64,000 nucleotides of DNA from Sweltsa coloradensis (GCA_024449915.1 JAMZAV010001718.1:186001-250000); one strand, 5' to 3'; counted from the first letter of the stretch, positions 1-11,959 are shown. Notes: generated by a model not told the origin, from the letters alone. Made by a program: numbers and translations.

Positions 1-65
1 GCAGTCCTTGCCCAACCAGTTGAGATTTTGATTTTTGTTTTTTGTCCTATGCTTACCAAAATAAA

Positions 66-489
66 CTAGAAAGCTTCGCAAACGCTTTTTTAGGGCTCAG
101 GCGCGTTGTTGGAAGAGCGTTATTGGTGCATTGAGCTGCCATGTGTTATGCAGATTTTCTGTTGTTCTGTGAAAAATTCATTACTAAGTCGAAGATTTTA
201 TTTTAAACGAAAAAAAATCGTAATGTTAAAAAATGAAAAAAGGCGTAAAATTGCGATTTTCATGAGAAATAATTTGTCGATTGCGCTCAAAAACGTGGCA
301 GTTCTAAGTTAAGAGATTTCGAAGGCCTCGAGAAAATGTCATCGTAATTGGAGAATCGGTTTAGCCGGAATCGTGGTAACAAACACACAAAAATACTAAC
401 TGAAGAAAGAACAAAAGAAAGAAAAAATCCGGAGTTTTTTCTCCAGTGTAATAGAATGGAATCTTCGCTTCGCTCGCTACGCTCATCCA
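66..489 (-). mobile_element. Helitron-like element, family A (short copy)
   Basis: Read on the minus strand, the copy ends at position 66 with CTAG followed by T. The CTAG is preceded by a hairpin of AACGC and GCGTT. Its 5' end, near 489, begins TTGGATGAGCG followed by a GAGCGAAGCG-type stretch. The interior has the family modules: the 'ttccattctac..ctggag' block, a T-rich tract, the 'aaccgat' block and the 'gcaattttacg' block. It has no coding capacity. Its 5' end faces the next copy head to head. Confidence 0.7.
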
Positions 490-501
490 ATCAACAAATA
501 A

Positions 502-1104
502 TTGGGTGAGTGAACCGAAGATTCCATTCTACTTTACTGGAGAAAAAAAGCCGGAATGTTTTTTTTTGTATTTTGTGTGTTTGTTAACACGATTCCGGCT
601 AAACCGATACTCCAATTGAGATGAAATTTTCTGAGGGCCTCCGAAATCTCTGAACTTAGAACTGCCACGTTTTTGAACGCAATAAAAAAAAAATTATTTC
701 GATTAAAAATCACAATTTTACGATTTGTTTCGACTTTTAAAAAAATTCTTCGACTGTTAATACCTATGCTTTATACCATTGTAATGATTTTTTCTCAGAA
801 CCTTTATTTTACGAATTAATATATTCGTGTGAAATTTGACCGGAATCGAAAAATTATTTCTCATGATAAATGGAATTTTACGTTTTTTTTTTAAATTTCT
901 TCAACTTATAACACCTACATGTTTTATCCGATTGTTATAATTTGTTCACAGAACCTTAATTTTATGAATTAATATATTCGTGTGAAATTTGAGCGTAATC
1001 GAATAATTATTTCTTATGAAAATCGCAATTTTACGCTTTTTCGTTTTTAAACAATTACGCTCATCCAACAACGCGCCTGAAAAAGCGTTTGCAAAGCTTC
1101 CTAG
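502..1104 (+). mobile_element. Helitron-like element, family A
   Basis: The copy starts near TTGGGTGAG at 502 and ends at the CTAG at 1101-1104. The terminal hairpin AACGC..GCGTT lies just upstream of the CTAG. Interior blocks match the other family A copies, including 'aaatctctgaacttagaact' and repeated 'gcaattttacg' segments. It is non-coding and therefore non-autonomous. Confidence 0.7.
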
Positions 1105-1560
1105 TAACAATAAAATTTGGTAATAATGAATGATATATAGCGTTAAAAGCACTATTTGACGCAAGTTATTGCTCCCTTCTGTTCTTAGCATTCTGTCCAG
1201 TCAGGTCAATCTACCCTTTACTTTCCCCTTCCCTTTGACTACCTCCCGACGGCGACGACAATTCGGATTTAAAAGCAAAGTGGCTGACATCTGGTGAGCG
1301 AAGCGCGAACCGCCGGAGTAGCATTGCGTTGCGATATGGCCGCTTATAAGTATGTTTTCCTATGGCACTTGCAATGGATCATGACTGAAATAAACACTCA
1401 ACAAAGACAAAACCACACCACCTATTTATGAAATTGAGTTTGTAAGTGTAGTGGAATATTGTAGCCACATCGTATACAGCCTAGATAGAAAAATGATAAT
1501 GAAAATAAGCGTGAAAGTTGAACTTAGGTGACGATAACATTTGAAGTAACCCTTAAAAGG
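1105..1560. other. Intergenic, nothing recognised
   Basis: This is mixed-composition DNA. I see no exon, RNA gene or element termini in it. A GGTGAGCGAAGCGCG string near 1293 resembles the 5' tail of the Helitron-like families, but nothing else supports an element. Confidence 0.4.
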
Positions 1561-1955
1561 TAGGATGTTTTCTTCAGTTTAATCGGGGAAAAAATATTGT
1601 AGGGGACGTTTAAATAGTGTAAGATTATATTAAAACTATCTATGATGAAATAAACTGGTAAGATTGTTAAAAACATGTGATGATGGAGCGTCAGCTTGTC
1701 ATGAGTTCGTTCATTTCTAGGCCTAGAAGTGGGCGTGTGTGGCCTACACACAGCTCTCAATGTAGGCGGATGTTTTCGTCAGTTAAATCGGGGGAAATAT
1801 GTAGGCGACATTTAAATAGTATAAGATGATATTAAAAACTATCTATGAATGAAATAAAATTGCAAGATTGTTAAAAACATGCGATGATCAAGCATCAGCT
1901 TGTTCATAAGGTCGTTCATTTCTAGGCCTAAAAGTGGGCGCGCACACACACACCA
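1561..1955. repeat. Two-copy tandem repeat, about 200 bp per unit
   Basis: A unit beginning 'aggatgttttcttcagtt' at about 1561 is repeated in the same order from about 1765 ('ggatgttttcgtcagtt'). Both copies carry 'aagattgttaaaaacatg', 'cgttcatttctaggcct' and 'agtgggcg'. The copies are diverged. The second ends in a short CA-rich run. Confidence 0.75.
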
Positions 1956-2515
1956 TATCAATCATTGTTTGATATTTTCGAGCCTGCTCGGCAACTTATT
2001 TAATATAACTAACGCTGGTCAATACTAATAATATACGCCCATGGAGAAATAATTCTGGTAATAATAATTTATAGCACGAAATTGTTCCCGGACAGATCTA
2101 GGCGTTCCGTAGGGGGGCCTAGGCCCTAGCAGGGAGTTTCCGAGTTTAGCACCACCAACGACGGAACAGCTTTTTCCGAAAACATGGGTTAACGAAATGC
2201 CTGTAGGTCTAGTCTTTTAGAAATTACACGGATGCAAGTAAAATAATTTCCTATAATTTTGCCCGGAACTATCTGGTTTTGTAGGAAATCAAATCGGGAC
2301 CGATCGGAAAAAGTAGGCCTAAATTGACTCTTCAGAAAAGGGAATTAATATATTTCAATGAGTTGCAGGATGATTCTGAACATGACAACAGGCTAACTAA
2401 TGTCATAACATTAATTTACAACAAAATCACATATCACAACATTCACCAACGATTGATTATTGAGCATTCAAATCGTCAGTTTTATACACTGCTGCTTAGG
2501 GAAGGACTACTTCTA
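1956..2515. other. Intergenic, nothing recognised
   Basis: There are no splice-supported exons or element ends here. The one sizeable open frame (2324-2581) shows no family resemblance and has poor start context. Confidence 0.35.
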
Positions 2516-2569
2516 ATGCTACTCCGGCCGGCCATGATGCACGTTACGCCCACGACAGTGCTGCCCCTG

Positions 2570-2800
2570 GATTTCACTTAAACGCGTATGACAACACGGA
2601 CGGATGACGACACAGACAGAGACGACCACGACGTGGGGGAACCCCTGCCCTCCCCATACGCTTGTGGCTGGTTCTGAACAGCACAGGCCTGTCCACCCCT
2701 TGTCCCCCGCGGCAACCCTTACGTCCCTCCCTTCGTCTCGATTAGCCAAGTTGCATAAATATGAGAGGTTAAGCAATATCCAATCCAATCCCTACAATGT
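2570..2800. repeat. Dispersed repeat, shared with 28780-28900
   Basis: The core 'gtggctggttctgaacagca' (2661-2680) recurs at 28881-28900 as 'gtggctggttctgaccagca'. In both places it follows a GACGA-rich stretch and 'aacccc'. The 3' part ('aatatgagaggttaagcaat') also resembles 18748-18768. It is probably a retroposed short element, but I could not fix its ends. Confidence 0.5.
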
Positions 2801-3273
2801 CCGTTTTACAATTCCTCCAATCAGATGGCTAGGGTCAGTGCAAACAGTAAGCTTGCATCAGTTCATATTTTGGTTCGTCGGACAAGTGTTTGGATAGCGT
2901 TGAGTTTATTGTGTAGTGTAAGAAGTGTTTCTCCTGAAATTTTTCACTGATCTAAATGATAATTCTTTTATTGATTTGTGATTTTTGTTTTTATTAATAC
3001 ATCATTATGAACATCAACTTAGGTCAACTCATTCAATATAGCTATAAGACGCAAAAGTCTTCAGGAAACCTGTCAATGGGAATATAAAACCGGTACATTG
3101 GCGGAGGACTGCATATATTCGATTTTGTTATTAAATATACAGCTGTCTACTCTCTTCAAGTTGATAGTTTGTAATAATAACAGCTAAGGATGTATTTAAA
3201 AAGTTATAAACCGAAATTAATAATTTTTAGGCCAAATCATAACAAGCAAACATACTTCCAAATTGTTTTAGAA

Positions 3274-3496
3274 CTAGGAAGCTTCGAAAACGCTTTTTCA
3301 GGCGCGTTGTTGGATGAGCGTAATTGGTGCAGATTTTCTGTTGTTCTGTGAAAAAAATCATTACTAAGTCGAAGAATTTTTTTTTAAACGAAAAAAATCG
3401 TAATTTAAAAAATGAAAAATACCCCGTAAAAGTGCGATTTTTGTAACAAAATTTTAAAAAAATCGATTGCGCTCAAATTTCACAGGAATATATTAA
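3274..3496 (-). mobile_element. Helitron-like family A, 3'-terminal fragment
   Basis: The fragment holds the family A 3' end on the minus strand: CTAG at 3274-3277 with an AACGC..GCGTT-type hairpin, here slightly eroded. It stops abruptly at about 3496, where a plus-strand copy begins. This is the second head-to-head arrangement of this family in the window. Confidence 0.65.
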
Positions 3497-4144
3497 TTGT
3501 ATGAGCGTAGCGAGCGAAGCGAAAGATTCCATTTCACTACACTGGAGAAAAAATCCCGGGAAATGTTTTTTTTCTATTTTCTTTTTTTTGTTTTTTCTAT
3601 TTTTCTATTTTTCTCTTTTCTTTTTGTATTTTTGGCTTTTTGTTAACACGATTCCGGCTAAACCGATACCCAATTCCGATGGGAAAATTTTCTGGAGGAC
3701 CTTCGAAATCTCTGAACTTAGAACTGCCACGTTTTGATCGCAATCGAAAAATTATTGCTCATGAAATCGCAATTTTACGATTGTTTTCGATTTTTAAAAA
3801 TTCTTCGACTTAACATAACACCTACATGCTTTATCCGATTTTAATGATTTTTCACAGAACCTAATTTTATGATTTAATTTATTTGTGTAAAATTTGAGCA
3901 CAATCGAATAAATATTTCTTATGAAAAACGAAATTTTACGATTTTTTTCTTTTTTTAAATTACGATTAGGCCCCCAAATTTAAAAAAAAAATTTAAAAAT
4001 TTAAAATTTATTTCTTATTTAATTAAAAAAATTTAAAAAAAATCTTCAACTTAGTAATGATTTTTCACAGAACACAGAAAAAACCGCATAACACATGGCA
4101 CTCATCCAACAACGCGCCTATAAAAGCGTTGTGAAGCTTCCAAG
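3497..4144 (+). mobile_element. Helitron-like family A element
   Basis: The 5' end is 'ttgtatgagcgtagcgagcg'. The interior modules follow in the usual order. The 3' end is a hairpin followed by CAAG where CTAG is expected, one base away. Non-coding. Confidence 0.65.
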
Positions 4145-4436
4145 TATCAAATACAACAATACTCACCGTCATATGGATGTTGTCAAAGTTCGAATTTTAT
4201 TAACTTCCAGACAACTGTGACCAAACCTCTATCGTTCAGCGCTCTGGTGGAAAATTAGTTTGACCATTGCCATCACCTTAGATTATAATGAATTGCCCTG
4301 GGCTTGTGGCTGTAGACTGTGTGTCTCTCTCCCTCTCCTATGGGTTTCCCCCGATTTCACCTGTTGTAGCTAACATTACATGCAGTATTTTGAAGAAAAA
4401 GCTCTAGAATCAGCCCCCTTTAAAAAACCAAAAATT
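4145..4436. other. Intergenic, nothing recognised
   Basis: There is no feature I can support between the Helitron-like copy and the start of recognisable retroelement coding sequence. Confidence 0.35.
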
Positions 4437-5681
4437 ATGGCTTCGCTATGTTGATGATATTTATGCCGTTTGGTCTCATGGCGACCGGGAGCTAACACGT
4501 TTCCACCAACACCTCAACAGTATCAATAAAAGCATTCAATTTACTATCAAAACGAGAGAAAAACAATAGTCTCCCTTTTCCCTAGACGTACTGGTAACAA
4601 AACTAAATAATGGAAAACTAGGCCACAGTGTATACAGGAAAGACACGCACACTAATCAGTACCTGCACGTCAACACACCACCATCCGAATCAAAAACGAG
4701 CATTTATGAATACCCTTAAAAACTAGGGCAGTGCGTATTTCCGATAAACAAAGCTTTATAAACGAAAAGAAAATCTCACAACAGCTTTAGTACAGAATGG
4801 TACAATCCCATTGCCATAAGAAGAGCATTCAAACAACAAAGTGTATCTCAAAAACCTGTACAGATAGATAAATCAACTGACAATGTAAAAAATAAAGCTT
4901 TTCTTCCATATGTTCATCAGGTCCACCGACGGATAGCGCGTATACTAAAGAAGCATGACTTTACACCCTGTTTACTCCCCACATAAAAAACTCCAAGCGT
5001 CACTAAACTCAGTCAAAGCCCATATTCCTTTGGGCTCGGGAGTGTACGAAGTTCCCTGTGAGTGTGGTAAAGGTACATCGGACAGGGGACGGGCCAAAAC
5101 AATTAGAACAAGAATAATCGAACACATGGCATGCAGGAAAGGCGACTCAAACAACTTGCGCTGCTAAACACGCTCAGGAGAATATTTAAAAACCCACGAC
5201 CCAAATTCATTTTGATAACACACGAGTCCCAACTCCAATACCAACTTTTTCCCGAGATACATCGGGGAGGCGGTGGAAATCCGAAAAACGACAATAATTT
5301 CAATGGAGGAGATGGATTCAAATTAAGTCTATCTTGGGGTCCGACACTGGAACGTACGAAGAGTGCAATAGTAAAAAAAGCAACCGGAGTCGGACAGAAG
5401 ACCATCATTGCGCCATCCCCGCCCCCTCCACCCCACACACACAACAGGCAATGTGGCCAATATAATCTCCCACCGCAAGCAAACATGGGATAAAAACGAG
5501 GGCTCAAACCAGGAGCAAAGCAGGAATCTATTCAGTCCTTGGACAATGCGGCTCACAAATAGGCTGCGAAACGTCAAGCGCACAATAACACAGATATATG
5601 TTACTCTTAATAACGCGGTACAATGTCCCGAAAACCGTCTAATATTAAATATAACGGTCCGCGAAAGTCTTCAATCCCAAA

Positions 5682-5690
<9 letters not shown>
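4437..5690 (+). mobile_element. Decayed Penelope-like retroelement (RT plus GIY-YIG remnant)
   Basis: The translation from about 4439 reads W-L-R-Y-V-D-D-I-Y. This is the YVDD catalytic motif of a reverse transcriptase in the context usual for Penelope-like elements ('W-S-H-G' and 'F-H-Q-H-L' follow). Further downstream, 4955-5165 encodes 'GVYEVPCECGKG' and 'RIIEHMACRKGD', which match the linker and GIY-YIG endonuclease domain of the family. The C-terminal signature 'FKLSLSWGP' appears in another frame at about 5317-5343. Stops and frameshifts break the frame repeatedly, including between the RT part and the endonuclease part, so this is a dead copy. Much of the RT upstream of YVDD is missing. 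The 3' end runs into an AAT microsatellite. The family call is secure; the exact ends are not. Confidence 0.85.
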
Positions 5691-5732
<42 letters not shown>

Positions 5733-5766
5733 TAAAAATAAAAATAATAATAATAATAATAATAAT
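5684..5766. repeat. (AAT)n microsatellite
   Basis: An uninterrupted run of ATA/AAT units with a few A-rich interruptions near 5730. It sits at the 3' end of the Penelope-like remnant and may be its tail. Confidence 0.9.
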
Positions 5767-5769
5767 ATA

Positions 5770-6450
5770 AGGGATGGTTTCATGGGATCCAAATCCAAAT
5801 GATCCAAATCCCAATTGATCCAAAAACTCATGGGAACTAAATAAATAATTTTTAAATATATTATATATGGTTTAATATTTTATTATATCATAATATTATC
5901 GTATCATGGGAACTAAATGCTCATGGGCTCCAAAACGAGCAGACGCGAATATATCTGTAATATTTTAATTAAATAACAAATATTTAGTTCCCCTGAGAAT
6001 TTAGTTCCTAGGAGACGATAATAAATCGTATTTTCCCAATAATTATGAATAAATAGAATATATTTGTCTCATCTAAAACGCTGAAAATTTGACCAGTAGA
6101 ATTTGCTCGGTTTCAAAGGTAACGCCCATAGGGAGCAGCTATACCGGTATACTACATCTGCTATCACCTTGGTTCCCACACGTCCGAAGCAACGCACGCC
6201 TGATTTGTTTGCGTGCGTATTTTTCACTTTGCTTACACGATAGATTTTCATTGGGATGAAATTAATGAAAACATATGAGGAAATAAAAGTACAAATAATG
6301 TACTTCTAATTGGTGGTCCAACGGACGAAATAAGAAGTGCATATTTTGGATTTTGTGTACCACCAATACCTGCAATACTAGCGATATATCACATTTCCGG
6401 GACAAACCAGAATTTTATTGTTTTAGATGGTTTTTTTTGCAGATGTGTAT
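5770..6450 (+). repeat. Composite dispersed repeat, copy 1 (left part)
   Basis: The segment matches 10695-11429 in order: 'catgggatccaaat', 'cccaattgatccaaa', 'ggaactaaata', 'gaccagtagaat', 'ggtttcaaaggta', 'acacgtccgaagcaacgcac' and 'ttttggattttgtgtacc'. It is interrupted at 6451 by a Helitron-like insertion and resumes at 7442. It has no coding content. Confidence 0.75.
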
Positions 6451-7441
6451 CAAGCGAGCGAAGCGAGCGTTTCCATTTGACTCTGCCGGAAAAAATAGTC
6501 ACTGTATTTTGTTGTTGTTTGTTTGAAATGTCTCGCCATAATTTTCGAAGCGGAGGCTAGGATCGAGTTGAAATTTTGACCATCCGCAAGCTTCGTTCTC
6601 AATTGAATGCCATTAGTTTTGTGGCAAAATCGTTCAAAAAGTTAAAAAGTTACATTAAAGTTAATCGAAAGTTTTTTTTTAAAAAGTAAACGGTGACAAA
6701 ATCTGAGGTGGCCAAATCATTAAAAATGTCCGTCCGGTCACGAATATGTTAATTTTATTTTGATCCGATAAGTAGTGTTGATGGAAATTACATTTAAACA
6801 AAAGTAACGTTACCATGGCAACGAGTTTGTATGTCTCGCCATAACGTTCGAACGGAGACTCTGATCGAGTTGAAATTTGAACCATCCGCAAGCTTCTATC
6901 TGGATTTGTGGCAAAATCGTTCAAAAAGTTACAAAGTTACGTTAAAGTTAATCAATTTTTTTTTAAAAACTAAACGGTGACAAAATCTGAGGTGGCCAAA
7001 TCATTTAGAATGTCCGTCCGGTCACCAATATGTTAATTTTATTTTGATCCGATAAGTAGTGTTGATGGAAATTACATTTTAGAAAAATTAACGTTTACCA
7101 TGGCAACGAAAAGTCGCACGAGTTTGCGGGTCACTATGCGCTGGCACCTAGAAGTAATCAAAATACTTTCGAGGAAGCAGTTTTATTATTTGTTATTAAG
7201 AGTTAAAATAGTTTTCCCAAAAATGATGTCAAGGTCCCCCTAGCGGCGGTGGATTTTACCCACAAAGTAAAGGTTTACCCACGGGTTTACCCAAATACCT
7301 TGGAAATATAAAAAAATATTGGAAACTTGGCCCCGTGGACAGCGAACGCCGAAAAATTTTAAAAATTTAAAAAAATGTGCAATGTGGGTCTAGCTATAGC
7401 ACGTGCTCGCTTATCAACGCGTCCAACTGAGCGTTTCCTAG
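6451..7441 (+). mobile_element. Helitron-like element, family D, with visible empty site
   Basis: The element starts CAAGCGAGCGAAGCGAGCG and ends with the hairpin AACGC..GCGTT followed by CCTAG at 7437-7441. It lies inside composite repeat copy 1. Copy 2 at 11421-11440 reads 'gatgtgtat' directly joined to 'tttgatagattga', so the element went in between two T residues with no target duplication. AAGCGAGC near the 5' end is complementary to GCTCGCTT just before the 3' hairpin. The interior holds two tandem units of about 300 bp (6528-6829 and 6830-7113). No protein is encoded. Confidence 0.85.
6528..7113. repeat. Two tandem units inside the family D element
   Basis: Each unit opens 'tgtctcgccataa', continues 'gatcgagttgaaatttt' and 'accatccgcaagctt', then 'aacggtgacaaaatctgagg' and 'gatccgataagtagtgttg', and closes near 'accatggcaacga'. 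The second unit is slightly shorter because of a deletion after 'gcaagcttc'. Confidence 0.85.
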
Positions 7442-7800
7442 TTTGATAGATTGATATGTGTTGCTTAAGGGTCTCTTATAAATGCTCTAAGGCTATTCGC
7501 GACGTTGAGTGGTAAAAGATGAGGATGAAGAATGAATCTTAGTAGGGAGTGGAGAAGCCCGGTACCGGCACGTACCTGTTCTTTCCAAATTACCAAATGT
7601 ACCAACGGCTTTACGTCAAATCCAATGCCAAATTTCATGCTTGTAACTTACTTTACAGTGTTTGTCACTATTAGTATAATTAAAAGGGGTGTCGGTGGAA
7701 AATTTGGGCTTGAATAAATGTTTTGTTGATTGGACTGTAACAGATTGACACAAAATTTTTAAATTTAAACATTTGTATACCTATTCAAAATGTCCGTATC
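7442..7800 (+). repeat. Composite dispersed repeat, copy 1 (right part)
   Basis: It resumes at 'tttgatagattgatatg' and shares 'cccggtaccggcacgtacc' and 'accaacggctttacgtc' with 11528-11610. The downstream stretch 'atgccaaatttcatgctt' and 'ggtggaaaatttgggcttg' recurs at about 17022-17110. Confidence 0.7.
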
Positions 7801-7917
7801 ATGTCAAAGGTTGTCGATGTCGACAAATAATAAAGGTACGGGTCGACAAATCGATGACAAATGTCAAAATCCAATGAATAAAAAATACTAACTTACTAAT
7901 ACTTACTAACTATAAAA

Positions 7918-9690
7918 CTAGGAAGCTTCGCAATCGCTTTTTCAGGCGCGTTGTTGGATAAGCGTATTTTTTTTTAAACGAAAAAAGCGTAAAATTGCCT
8001 GTTTCATGAGAAATTCATATTCAATTGCGCTAAAATTTCACACCAATATATAAATTCATTAAATTAAGGTTCTGTAAAAAAATCATTACAATAGGATAAA
8101 GCATGTAGGAGTTATAAGTCAAAGAAATATTTTTAAAAAATGCGATTTTCATGAGAAATTATTTTTCGATTGCGCTCATATTTCACACCAATATAGTAAT
8201 TCATAACATTAAGGTTCTGTAAAAAAATAACTAGGAAAACGCTCAAGTCCCGTCGCGTTGTTAAGCGAGCACCGGTACGTGCAACACGACCCGAGTATGA
8301 CTTCCATAATGTACATACCAATAAGTATTTAAGGTATTGACCGATTAAAGGGGTATTTAACCGCTAAACTCAAAAAATATATTTCATTCAGGCTAACTAG
8401 TAATGAATTTAGCAATAAACAGAAAAATTATTGGGGCCACCATGACCTCCCAAAAAATTGTCAAACATGACATTTTTCGAGCCAGGTCCCATTGGCAAAA
8501 ATCTCCCAAAAGAAATAACATGGGGGACGATCTTTATGCCCCGTGACCTTGGAGGATTTTGATCCAAAAAAAATTGGCCCCATTATTGACGTACTCGACA
8601 GCCTTTTCTGTAAATTCTCTATATTTTTGTTTTGTGTTTTAGGCAAGTAGTTCGGTCAAAATATGCTGATTACAAGATGGGGGTTGTGATTTTGGAATGC
8701 ATATTTTGCGTTTTTGAGGCACAGTTTCAAGAACGATGTTATAAAGGGGCATTTTAGATTGGTACAAATGCTCTAGTATCTAGTAGACCAAAAAAGAAGC
8801 GGGTTTAAAAGCCGATTTGGGAAATTTTCCAAAACACCAATTTTCGCCAATTTCTGGATCAAAAAAATTTAAAAAATCTTTGTTAAATCACAGTTACAAG
8901 ATATATTTTTCAAGCGGTCATTTAAGTGTAGTATTGTGCTATAGATCACGTGGTTGAAATATTTTTTGGGGGTTTTTAGCCCCTTTAAGCTAAAAATTTT
9001 TGTAAATAGGAGAGAATAGTGTACTTTTTGACCCTGAAAAATTTTCATAACGAGAGGAACATTTTTTTTTTAAATTTTTTTTTTATTTTTTATAACCAAC
9101 AATCGCATTTTGTTTAAAAAACTATAAAGACACCCGAAAAGGTGGTATGTACATGTGTGCCAAATTTCAGGTCTATAAAAAAAACAGACATTCCAGCCAT
9201 AAGAGTCAAGTGGAGACGCTCGCTCAATTACAATGGGGATAAAGCAGGGTGGGTGTTATAAGTCAAAGAAATTTTTTTAAAATTTTTTAAAAAAAAGTAA
9301 AATTGCGACTTTCATAAGAAATAATTTTTCGTTTGCGCTAAAATTTACACGAATATAGAATTCATAAAATTTAGGTTCTGTAAAAATCTCATCAAAATTT
9401 CGAATAAAGCAGGGAAGGTGATAAGTCAAAGAAAGTTTTAAAAAAATCGAAAAAAAATTTAAAATTGCGATTTTCACGAGAAATAATTTTTTTATTGCGC
9501 TACAAAAAAAGTGGCAGTTCTAAGTTTAAAAGATTTCAAAGGCCTCCAGAAAATTTTTCATCGCCATTGGAGTATCGGTTTAGCCGGAATAGTGTTAACA
9601 GACAGACAAAAATACAAAAAAAAGAAAAAACATTCCGGATTTTTTTGTCCAGTGTAGTGAAATGGAATCTTCGCTTCGCTTTTTTTCAAT
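7918..9690 (-). mobile_element. Helitron-like family A element, split by a second one
   Basis: On the minus strand the 3' end is the CTAG at 7918-7921 with its hairpin. The 5' side reaches 'cttcgcttcgc' near 9680. The modules 'ttaaggttctgtaaaaaaat' before 8231 and 'ataaagcaggg..ttataagtc' after 9228 join up as in other family A copies once the 8231-9227 insertion is removed. Confidence 0.6.
8231..9227 (-). mobile_element. Helitron-like family D element nested in family A
   Basis: Its minus-strand 3' end is CTAG at 8231-8234, preceded by the hairpin AACGC..GCGTT and by GCTCGCTT. Its 5' end near 9227 reads TTGAGCGAGCG. It splits a family A copy at a T-T site. The interior is AT-rich and non-coding, unlike the interior of the 6451 copy, so this is a separate subfamily. 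Confidence 0.6.
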
Positions 9691-9694
9691 GTTA

Positions 9695-10690
9695 AGGATG
9701 GTAGGAACAAAAGGTGTGAAATATCGCTTGTCTCCCGGCGGATTATATTTTTCAGATTATTATTCTTTATTTATCTAATACAGAATTCACATTCCTGAGA
9801 ACATTAGACAATAGAGCAATGAACCTTCGTGCCAAATTTCATGTTGATTGTTCAAGGTGCCTCACGGGCGAGTGCTGGATATCAAGGTAATAATAATATA
9901 CACTATTATAGGGGTGGGGGTTGAATAAATGTAGTTGGGGAGATATGGGTCGATTGGATGAAAACACATCAATACATAATTTGAATTAATAATTTGAATC
10001 AAAATAATATTTCTGGTTCGAGCTATGAATTATTTCAATTTTAGGGGGTGATTTAGGGGATGTTAAGAGGGGTTGCATGTATATGCCCCCCGGGCCCTTA
10101 TTTTTAATTCTGATATTATTATATCTACCTCCATGCCAAATTTCGCGCTGGTAACGGAATTTGCAATATTTTTCCGCCAACAGATCTGGTGAATTTTCAC
10201 GTAGACAATAGTGTATACACATAAGGCGCGCTAAGGTAGAGGGTGGGAGCCAACTGCAATGACCGTGAATTTAGTCCCATGAGCGATAATAAAATCGTAT
10301 TTCCTAGCTAATTATTAAAAAATAGAATATATTTGTCTCATGGGACCCAAAAATAAATTAAATTTAATTTGTCTCATGGGATCCAAATAAATCGAATTTA
10401 ATTGTCTCATATGATCCAAATAAATAGAATAAATTTGTCTCATGGGATCCAAATAAATAGAATATATTTGTCTCTTTGGACCCAAAATCCCATTTGTTTC
10501 CAAATCTCATGGGATCCAAACGATAATTTGGATCCCGTGAAAATTGTTTCATTTAGGATTTATTTTCCGCGAGACAGAAAAAATTTAATAATTAAAATAT
10601 AATTTTTAAAAAAGTTATTTGGATCCCGTGAGATTTGGATCATTTAGGATTTGGATCTCGTGAGACTCTCCTCTTGTGGATCAAACGTGA
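9695..10690 (+). repeat. Composite dispersed repeat, copy 4, with 33-bp minisatellite
   Basis: It shares 'tctcccggcggattatattt', 'cgtgccaaatttcat', 'caaggtgcctcac' and 'attctgatattatt' with 17230-17600. From about 10320 to 10510 it contains about five tandem units of roughly 33-36 bp built on 'ggatccaaataaatagaat' and 'atttgtctcatg'. Confidence 0.7.
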
Positions 10691-10694
10691 TTGT

Positions 10695-11640
10695 TTCATG
10701 GGATCCAAATCCCAAATGATCCAAATCCCAATTGAACCAAATCTCATGGGAACTAAACAAATAATTAAAAATATATTTTTTTTATATTATCAATATTTAA
10801 TTTATCATAAATATTATCGTCTCGGGGAACTAAATTCTCAGGGGCTCCAAATCGAGCAGACGCGATTAAATCTGTTATTTTTTAATTAAACAAAAAAATA
10901 TATAGTTCCCATGAGAATTTAGTTCCTATGAGACGATAATAAAATCGTATTTTCCAGATAATTATTGATAAATAGAATATATTTGTCTCATCTAATTGGT
11001 TTAAAAAATTTGACCAGTAGAATAGGTCGGTTTCAAAGGTACGCCCATGCAGTATACCGGCTTAGTACATCTTTTTTCAGCTTGGTTCCACACGTCCGAA
11101 GCAACGCACGCCTGATTTGTTAGCGTACGCATTTCACAGAAATGGCGTGTTTATCACTTCGCAAACACGATTAGCTTTCCATTGAGATTAGATTTATGAA
11201 TAAATATGAGGAAATATAAGTAGAAATAATGTAGGCTACTTCTAATTGCGCAATTGGTGATCAAATGGTCAAACTGACGAAATGAGAAGTCCATACCTAT
11301 AGAACTGTATTTTTGTTAGAATGTTTTTACATGTTTTGGATTTTGTGTACCTCAAATACCTGCAATACTAGCGATTTATCACATTTCGGGACAAACCAGA
11401 ATTGTTTTTTTTTTTGCTGATGTGTATTTTGATAGATTGATTGATAGTTTTGCTTGACGTCTCATATGAATGCTGTAAGGCTTTTTGCGACGATGAGATG
11501 GTGATAGATGGGGATGATGGATGAATCTTATAAGGGAGGGGAAAACCCGGTACCGGCACGTAGCCTCTCCTTTCGAAAACTACCCAATTAACCAACGGCT
11601 TTACGTCCCATCCGAAAGCACGGTGTCACCTTGACAGTCA
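10695..11640 (+). repeat. Composite dispersed repeat, copy 2 (uninterrupted)
   Basis: This is collinear with 5770-6450 plus 7442-7620 and lacks the Helitron-like insertion. It is therefore the empty-site reference, at 'gatgtgtattttgatagat' (11419-11437). Non-coding. Confidence 0.75.
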
Positions 11641-11743
11641 TAAAGGTTCCTCCACTAACCCAGACTGCCAAGCAGGCCTCGAGGAGAACGAAGCCATTGC
11701 ACTAGCTCTCGAACTCTCCATCTGCTCTAGCCAGCGGTATACT

Positions 11744-11772
11744 ATGTGCTACTACTCCTACTACTCCTACTG

Positions 11773-11823
<51 letters not shown>

Positions 11824-11830
11824 GTAGTAG
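11744..11830. repeat. (TAC)n microsatellite
   Basis: About 27 near-perfect TAC/CTA units, ending in a short inverted 'ctagtagtagctgc' tail. Confidence 0.95.
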
Positions 11831-11959
11831 CTGCTTGCTTGCTAGTAGCTGCTTTGTAGTGGTGGGGGTTGTATTAATGCGCGGTAAATGGAATGTCGCC
11901 TTTGTGTATAAAATAGAAATATCTCTTACCAACGCAAGCAAAAAATATATGTGCTAGAT

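Noticed and set aside
5607..5831. 74-codon hydrophobic frame on the minus strand
   Set aside because: It is a translation of the AAT microsatellite (poly-Ile/Leu) with no other support.
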